A program made the position numbers and the translations under genes. A DNA stretch of 19,295 nucleotides from Verrucomicrobia bacterium UBA4286 (GTDB lineage: Bacteria; Verrucomicrobiota; Kiritimatiellia; RFP12; UBA1067). The stretch covers positions 1-19,295 of the forward strand of contig DGVK01000056.1 of NCBI GenBank assembly GCA_002395905.1, written 5' to 3'. Numbering within the stretch: position 1 is the first letter of the stretch; each line of letters starts with the position of its first letter. This document shows, one piece after another, positions 15,220-19,295 of this stretch. The notes below the pieces were generated by a model. It searched no databases, was not told where the DNA came from, and was given only the letters and a program-made list of their open reading frames with translations.

Positions 15220-16251
15220 TCAGTTGTCCGCCTGAGGCTGAGTCTGGTCGATCTGAACCTTAACGCGATAGTACTGGACCTTAGAGGAATCAAGCGTTAT
15301 GTCGGTTGTATCGCTAGCGCTCTTGTATGTCAATGCACCTGAAAAACTATCGTTGGGCGAATCAAGCGTCTCGATCGCATACTTGACATCGGCCACCTCC
15401 TTGCGCGCACTCACGCCGCCGAGCTTGAATGTAAGCATAAGGGAATCGTTGTTCTGCACCGGGGCGGCAAAGGGCTTCTTAGTGGCAGCCACTTTCTCCG
15501 TAACGTTGTCGCTTATGCCGAGCGCATAGTTGGCCCACGCCGCAATGCCGTTGCCCTGATCAGCAGTGAGTGTCGTTTTAATGCCATCGAGGGTTGAATC
15601 TCCCGTATCAATGCCCATAGCGACAAGCGTCGCCTTGCTGATAGCAATCGGAATCGAAGTATCAATACCTGTCCCTTTCCAGGCGTTGACGAGAAGACCG
15701 ACAACCTTGGTGTAAGAGCCGGTTCCAGCAAGACCAACCTTCTGAAGCGCATTCGCGTGGCCAGATGTATACCAGCCAGAGCACTGATCTTCGACCCAGT
15801 AACGGACTTTAGGGGCACCTGTAGTCGTATCATCGAACTCCGTCACGAGTGTATACGGATGCGCGTCCACAGGAGTTGTCGTTATGGCTGTAAGCGCCTC
15901 CCAGCGATAAGAACTATTCTCATATTTCAACCCATACCACTTGGCCGTGTTACCATCGTATGCCGCGCAGATGGAGCCCTTGGGCGAGACATTACCCACT
16001 GCTGCAGGAACAGCAGGAAGTGCCGCATGAATAACGACCGACACCTCTGCCGTCACTGCATAGCCATTCGATGCGGTGGCCGCAGTGGTATTCACAATGG
16101 TGGGATTATCCAACGTCGTATCAATTTGAGTTTGCGAATCTGGCTCAGCCGTAAACCAGCTCGTATAAATATCGCCATCCTGATAGATGTCGGCAAACAC
16201 GGCTGAGACCGCGACGAGCGCGGACGCTAGAACGGCACTTTTCATTTTCAT
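15220..16251 (-). CDS. Secreted surface protein, possible lectin-like fold
   Basis: The 343-residue product has a clear Sec signal peptide, MKMKSAVLASALVAVSAVFA, with likely cleavage after Ala20. The mature part is rich in Thr, Ser, Asp, Val and Tyr, with repeated beta-strand patterns (GSICAAYDGNTAKWYGLKYE, TLVTEFDDTTTGAPKVRYWV), and has few cysteines. This resembles LamG/concanavalin-like surface modules as I recall them from Kiritimatiellota, but no defined domain motif is certain. There is no LPXTG, PEP-CTERM or membrane anchor at the C-terminus (QIDQTQPQADN). ATG at 16251 has SD AGAGAGG eight bases upstream. The longer open frame above it is rejected. Base composition is visibly less GC-rich than its neighbours. 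It has its own promoter and terminator. Confidence 0.75.
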   Translation of the reverse strand: MKMKSAVLASALVAVSAVFADIYQDGDIYTSWFTAEPDSQTQIDTTLDNPTIVNTTAATASNGYAVTAEVSVVIHAALPAVPAAVGNVSPKGSICAAYDGNTAKWYGLKYENSSYRWEALTAITTTPVDAHPYTLVTEFDDTTTGAPKVRYWVEDQCSGWYTSGHANALQKVGLAGTGSYTKVVGLLVNAWKGTGIDTSIPIAISKATLVAMGIDTGDSTLDGIKTTLTADQGNGIAAWANYALGISDNVTEKVAATKKPFAAPVQNNDSLMLTFKLGGVSARKEVADVKYAIETLDSPNDSFSGALTYKSASDTTDITLDSSKVQYYRVKVQIDQTQPQADN

Positions 16252-16305
16252 AAAGACTACCTCTCTTTCTGAAGTGTCAAGCCTCCTCGCGGCCCGACAG
16301 ACAAT

Positions 16306-16334
16306 ATTATTGCATATTTTTGCACGCGGCGCAA
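16306..16334 (-). promoter_or_regulatory. Promoter of the secreted-protein gene
   Basis: The minus strand reads TTGCGC (16334-16329), a 17-bp spacer and AATAAT (16311-16306), preceded by TGC, so it is an extended -10 type. The predicted start near 16299 gives a leader of about 48 nt with an SD. The -35 hexamer matches that of the S10 promoter. Confidence 0.65.
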
Positions 16335-16388
16335 GTCCCCCCTCCCGCTTCGCGGCGGCGGCGGCCATGCGTAAAAGCGGCAAAAGGC

Positions 16389-17159
16389 CTATGTTCTGAC
16401 GGTAAAAGTGCGTCCGCACATGTGGCAGGTGACGTCCACGGTCGGCGGCAGATTGGCGCGCTCTTCCTCTCCCAGCGCGCCAAGCATGGCCGCCGCGCGC
16501 TCGGGCGAACACCTGCACGCGAAGCGGAGCGGCGTCGTCTTCCTCAGCTCCGCGCGCTCAAGTCCCATCTTCTTTAGAAGCGTGCGCGAAGCGACGGAAA
16601 GCTTTTCGGGAGCATAGTCCGTGACGCTCGCCGACGAGTCGGGCAGAGCTTCGACCATCACGCCGCGCGCCTCAAGGATTTCCACCTCGTCTGTAACGGA
16701 CGCCTCAAGATAGACGCACGCCTTGCGCTGGAGAGAGCCCGCGAGATATCCGTCGAGCGAGTTGGAGATGCCTTGCGAAATTATCCTCCCCGGGACGGAC
16801 CTCGTCACCTGCAGCCGCCGATCGCCGACGACCTTCTTCGCGTCCGGCCTGCCAAGCCCGTCGAACTCGTCGAGCGTCTTGCGCTCGGTGTAGCCGCGAA
16901 GCGCGCCGTCGGCCGTGCATTCCACATTGAATCCCCCGAGCGGACCCGAACACTTCATCTGAATGGACACCACCTCGTCCGCCTCGCTCGTCTCCACGCC
17001 GAGAAGCGCCACCGCCGCGAGCGCCTTCGAGAGAAAGTGCGCACTGGTCGGTCCGCAGAGATGTCCGCGGGCGAGTTCCTGCGCGGCGCCTGTCACATCC
17101 ACTATCGTCACGGCGACCTTCGCCGCGGCGTCATACCATTCTTCTCGTGAATCCTTCAT
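16389..17159 (-). CDS. hslO: Hsp33 redox-regulated chaperone
   Basis: Cytosolic holdase activated by oxidation of a zinc-thiolate switch. The 256-residue product has the N-terminal Hsp33 domain with GPTSAHFLSKALAAVALLG (about 36-54), IQMKCSGPLGGFNVECTADG (66-85), and VGDRRLQVTRS. The C-terminal zinc centre is Cys215-x-Cys217 and Cys245-x2-Cys248 (FACRCS and CHMC), so all four redox cysteines are present. The length is somewhat shorter than E. coli (about 290). ATG at 17159 is preceded by GAGGAG (17175-17170), which overlaps the upstream stop codon. The longer open frame upstream belongs to no Hsp33 sequence. It is the last gene of a nif3-barrel-hslO unit. Confidence 0.96.
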   Translation of the reverse strand: MKDSREEWYDAAAKVAVTIVDVTGAAQELARGHLCGPTSAHFLSKALAAVALLGVETSEADEVVSIQMKCSGPLGGFNVECTADGALRGYTERKTLDEFDGLGRPDAKKVVGDRRLQVTRSVPGRIISQGISNSLDGYLAGSLQRKACVYLEASVTDEVEILEARGVMVEALPDSSASVTDYAPEKLSVASRTLLKKMGLERAELRKTTPLRFACRCSPERAAAMLGALGEEERANLPPTVDVTCHMCGRTFTVRT

Positions 17160-17173
17160 CGCCGAATCACTCC

Positions 17174-17665
17174 TCAAAACGAAAAATGAAGCCCCGCCGC
17201 AAGCGCGTATACCATCGTCCCGTCGCCGTCCAGCCCGAGCGTCGCGTCGGCGTCGAACCGCAGGGAGAGAGATTCTGTCATATGGTAGTACGCGCCGAGA
17301 CCTCCTGCGGGCCCGACCTGTCCGCGGCGCGTCCAGCCGCGCGCGCCGAACGTGAAGAACGGGTCGAGCCTCTCGTAGCCCCACCAGTGCCAGAGAGCCT
17401 TCGCCGCCAGCCCCGCTCTGTGCCGGAGCGCCGCAATCTCGCCCTCCACCGCCCAAGCCTCGTCCAGGTAGAATCCCGCCCGCACTCCCGTGAAAGCGCG
17501 CGGGCTCATGCGCGCGCCGCCCTGCGGCAGAACTGCGCCGACGGTCGCGCCGGCGTAAAAGCGGTCGAAGTCCGCGCACGATTCGTCATAGTCGAACGCA
17601 GCGTCGGCAAGGACGGCCGACGCGCCGAGAAGCACAGCGGCCGCGAAAAGGAGCGCGCGTCTCAT
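17174..17665 (-). CDS. Small outer-membrane beta-barrel protein
   Basis: The 163-residue product has a signal peptide, MRRALLFAAAVLLGASAVLA, with likely cleavage after Ala20. The mature part has alternating strands typical of an eight-stranded OmpA/OmpX-like barrel (RFYAGATVGAVL, RAFTGVRAGFYLDEAWAVEG, LDPFFTFGARGWTRRG, LSLRFDADATLGLDGDG) and ends in a C-terminal Phe (LHFSF), the usual BAM-recognition pattern. No OmpA peptidoglycan domain is present. The ATG at 17665 overlaps the nif3-like stop (ATGA), so it is coupled to that gene. The function is unknown beyond this fold prediction. Confidence 0.72.
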   Translation of the reverse strand: MRRALLFAAAVLLGASAVLADAAFDYDESCADFDRFYAGATVGAVLPQGGARMSPRAFTGVRAGFYLDEAWAVEGEIAALRHRAGLAAKALWHWWGYERLDPFFTFGARGWTRRGQVGPAGGLGAYYHMTESLSLRFDADATLGLDGDGTMVYALAAGLHFSF

Positions 17666-18345
17666 GCAGCGCCTCCCTTGTCGTCGCGCCCGATGAAGAC
17701 GGTTTTGACGCGCAGCCTTCTCTGCATCTCGCGGGCAAGCGCCTTCACGCCGAACGTCTCCGTCTCGTAATGGCCGAGGCATTCCATCTTCATGCCTGCA
17801 TTCTCCGCCGCGATCACATCGCCCCAGCTCGCCTCGCCCGTGATGTAGAGGTCGCAGCCGAGGTTCTTCGCCTCTTCGGCGAACTCTCCCGCGCCGCCCG
17901 AGCACACGCCGACCTTGCGCCCTTTTGAATCCACGCCGACAACACCTATCACATTGCCGTGATACGAGAAGGCGGGTTTGACGCGCTTCAGGCCGAAGTG
18001 CCGGGCGAGTTCCCGGTTGTTGCCGACCGCCTTGTTGGCGTCGAGCGGCAGATGCGCGGCGTAGAGCGCCAGACCTGACGACACCGCAGCGCTCACGACT
18101 TCAAACACGCCGCCGGTTATGCGCCGTATGCCGCCGCCCCAGCTTATGCCGTGATGCACGACGAGGAGCTGGGCGCCGGCCCCGGCCGCCGCTTTCACAC
18201 TAGCCGCGCTCGCGTCCACCGCGAACGCGACAAGGTCTATACCGCCGCCGCGACGGTCGATCTGAAGGCCGTTGTTTGAGACGTCGTCGAACGCTTTCAA
18301 GTCGAGCGTCTCGTCAAGCCAGTCGGTTATCTTCTTGAGTTTCAT
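17662..18345 (-). CDS. Nif3-like dinuclear metal centre protein
   Basis: Member of the Nif3/YbgI (DUF34) family of hexameric metal-binding proteins. Some members are annotated as GTP cyclohydrolase I type 2, but the physiological role is generally unsettled. The 227-residue product has the metal-ligand motifs VHHG (63-66), LPLDANKAVGNN (99-110) and GHYETETFG (191-199), plus YITGEASWGD (167-176). It is the short form without the central PII-like insertion. ATG at 18345 is preceded by an extended -10 box ending 7 nt upstream and has no SD, so the mRNA should be leaderless. It heads a three-gene unit with a barrel protein and Hsp33. Confidence 0.93.
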   Translation of the reverse strand: MKLKKITDWLDETLDLKAFDDVSNNGLQIDRRGGGIDLVAFAVDASAASVKAAAGAGAQLLVVHHGISWGGGIRRITGGVFEVVSAAVSSGLALYAAHLPLDANKAVGNNRELARHFGLKRVKPAFSYHGNVIGVVGVDSKGRKVGVCSGGAGEFAEEAKNLGCDLYITGEASWGDVIAAENAGMKMECLGHYETETFGVKALAREMQRRLRVKTVFIGRDDKGGAA

Positions 18346-18352
18346 CGCAGAT

Positions 18353-18361
18353 ATTATACCA
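18353..18361 (-). promoter_or_regulatory. Extended -10 promoter of the nif3-like gene, inside the upstream stop
   Basis: The minus strand reads TGGTATAAT (18361-18353). The TAA stop of the glycosyltransferase is bases 18356-18354, inside the -10 box. Seven bases (ATCTGCG) then lead to the ATG at 18345. No strong -35 is seen. Confidence 0.72.
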
Positions 18362-19295
18362 CAAGGTTCACATACGAGTCGTAGATGGCCGCCGCGTCAA
18401 GCTCCGCCTCGGCCATTCTTCGCGCGTTCGCGCCGCACCCGGCGGCGTCGAGCGCGCGAAGCACGCGGACAAGGCTTGCATGGTCGGACGGCCTGTATGT
18501 CGCGCCGGCCCGGTACTTCGCAAGAAGTTTTGCGCTCTCGCCTCCAAGCGAACTCACGATCGCAAGACCGGCCTTCGCATAGTCGCAGAACTTGTAAGGA
18601 ACGCCGACGCAGCTGTCCTCGGCCATCGGCACCAGCCCCGCGTCGCACTCCGAAAGCATCGCGGCAAGATCCTCTCCGCCAAGATACCCGTGCATTCTTA
18701 CGCGGGGCGCCACGCCAAGCTCCGAAGCGAGACGCTCTATGCCGTCCGCCCCGTCGCCAAGCCCCGCTATGTCGAGCGTCGCGCCGGGGAGTTCCGCCAG
18801 GGCGCGAACGGCTGCAAGCAGATCGTAGGTGCGGCCGAGGTTGCCCGCATATGCAAGGCGCAGCCTTACGCCGTCTGCGGAAGGCTTGCGCACCGGCGCG
18901 CCGCCGAGATCTATGCCGTGATAGAACCGCACGGTTTCGCCCGTCCGCCCGTAGCTGCGCACGAGGTCGATGTAGCGGTCGGCGACGACGGTCACGACAT
19001 CCGCCTCCCGGTAGTTGGCGCGGGCCGTCGCGCGAAGCGGCGCGAGCATCCAGCGCGGCGCGACGCGCTCGAAAGTCTCCGGCCAGGCGTCCATCACGTC
19101 CACTACAAGTTTCGCGCCGAAGCGCCGCGCCATCCGCCGTGCCGCGGCGCAGGCCGAGAGCGGCGGCGTGGAGGCCACTATCACATCGGGCCGGCCGTGC
19201 TCCGCCGCGAACTCCGCCGCCCGCCGCTCCCATCCGCGCGCATAGCTGCGGTGGCTCAGGACGCGTCCGAGCGAGAGGTTGCGCGAATACGGCGG
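18354..19295 (-). CDS. GT4-family glycosyltransferase, C-terminal part (gene runs off the right edge)
   Basis: Sugar transferase of the GT-B fold, likely acting in polysaccharide or lipopolysaccharide synthesis at the inner membrane. The minus frame is open from the window edge to TAA at 18354, giving 313 residues with the start missing. The visible part includes the N-domain pattern RPDVIVASTPPLSACAAARR, the strand KLVVDVMDAWPETF, YHGIDLGG, LRLAYAGNLGRTYDLLAAVR and the C-terminal donor-binding region VRMHGYLGGEDLAAMLSECD followed by GVPYKFCDYAKAGLAIV, where GT4 enzymes have the E/D-x7-E-like motif. The closest style is WcaI/WbuB-type enzymes, but acceptor and donor cannot be told. Confidence 0.9.
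   Translation of the reverse strand, partial: PPYSRNLSLGRVLSHRSYARGWERRAAEFAAEHGRPDVIVASTPPLSACAAARRMARRFGAKLVVDVMDAWPETFERVAPRWMLAPLRATARANYREADVVTVVADRYIDLVRSYGRTGETVRFYHGIDLGGAPVRKPSADGVRLRLAYAGNLGRTYDLLAAVRALAELPGATLDIAGLGDGADGIERLASELGVAPRVRMHGYLGGEDLAAMLSECDAGLVPMAEDSCVGVPYKFCDYAKAGLAIVSSLGGESAKLLAKYRAGATYRPSDHASLVRVLRALDAAGCGANARRMAEAELDAAAIYDSYVNLVV

Noticed and set aside
16252..16518. N-terminal extension of the secreted protein by 89 codons
   Set aside because: The extension crosses the promoter and SD region and would bury the signal peptide. ATG at 16251 with AGAGAGG and a Sec signal is far better.

Overview
The window is GC-rich bacterial DNA in which every supported gene lies on the minus strand, so transcription runs from high to low coordinates. 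The core is an S10/spc ribosomal-protein cluster whose order is clearly bacterial. Three members of the usual cluster are missing (rpmC/L29, rpmD/L30 and secY). GC-rich coding, TATAAT promoter boxes set directly against start codons, and a secreted lectin-like surface protein together suggest a member of the PVC group, perhaps a gut or rumen Kiritimatiellota. That assignment is an inference from style and memory of the group, not a database result.

Layout from right to left. (1) 18354-19295: 3' part of a GT4 glycosyltransferase gene that runs off the right edge. (2) 18345-16389: a three-gene unit of Nif3-like metalloprotein, small outer-membrane beta-barrel and Hsp33 chaperone, with overlapping or nearly touching genes. 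(3) 16251-15220: a lone secreted protein gene with its own promoter, SD and terminator, of visibly lower GC. (4) 15114-12340: a tightly packed unit of FtsB/DivIC-like division protein, HExxH membrane protease-like protein, Lgt and DNA polymerase III delta (HolA). (5) 12339-11572: a 768-base non-coding stretch. It holds seven palindromic sites on an exact 22-bp period, a strong extended -10 promoter, and a leader of about 275 nt with several stem-loops including a terminator-like attenuator. (6) 11571-3018: rpsJ-rplC-rplD-rplW-rplB-rpsS-rplV-rpsC-rplP-rpsQ-rplN-rplX-rplE-rpsN-rpsH-rplF-rplR-rpsE-rplO. (7) 2969-1343: rpsT and pgk appended to the ribosomal cluster. (8) 1266-1: 5' part of a transketolase gene with its own leaderless-type promoter, running off the left edge.

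The genes combine ribosome synthesis, central carbon metabolism (phosphoglycerate kinase, transketolase), envelope biogenesis (Lgt, FtsB-like protein, outer-membrane barrel, glycosyltransferase), replication (HolA) and redox protein quality control (Hsp33). All five recognisable promoters carry the extended -10 pattern TGN followed by TATAAT or AATAAT. In three of them the box ends only 7-8 nt before the ATG and no SD is present, which predicts leaderless mRNAs. Genes inside operons mostly have purine-rich SDs or stop/start overlaps. The least explained element is the 22-bp-phased array at 12108-12252.
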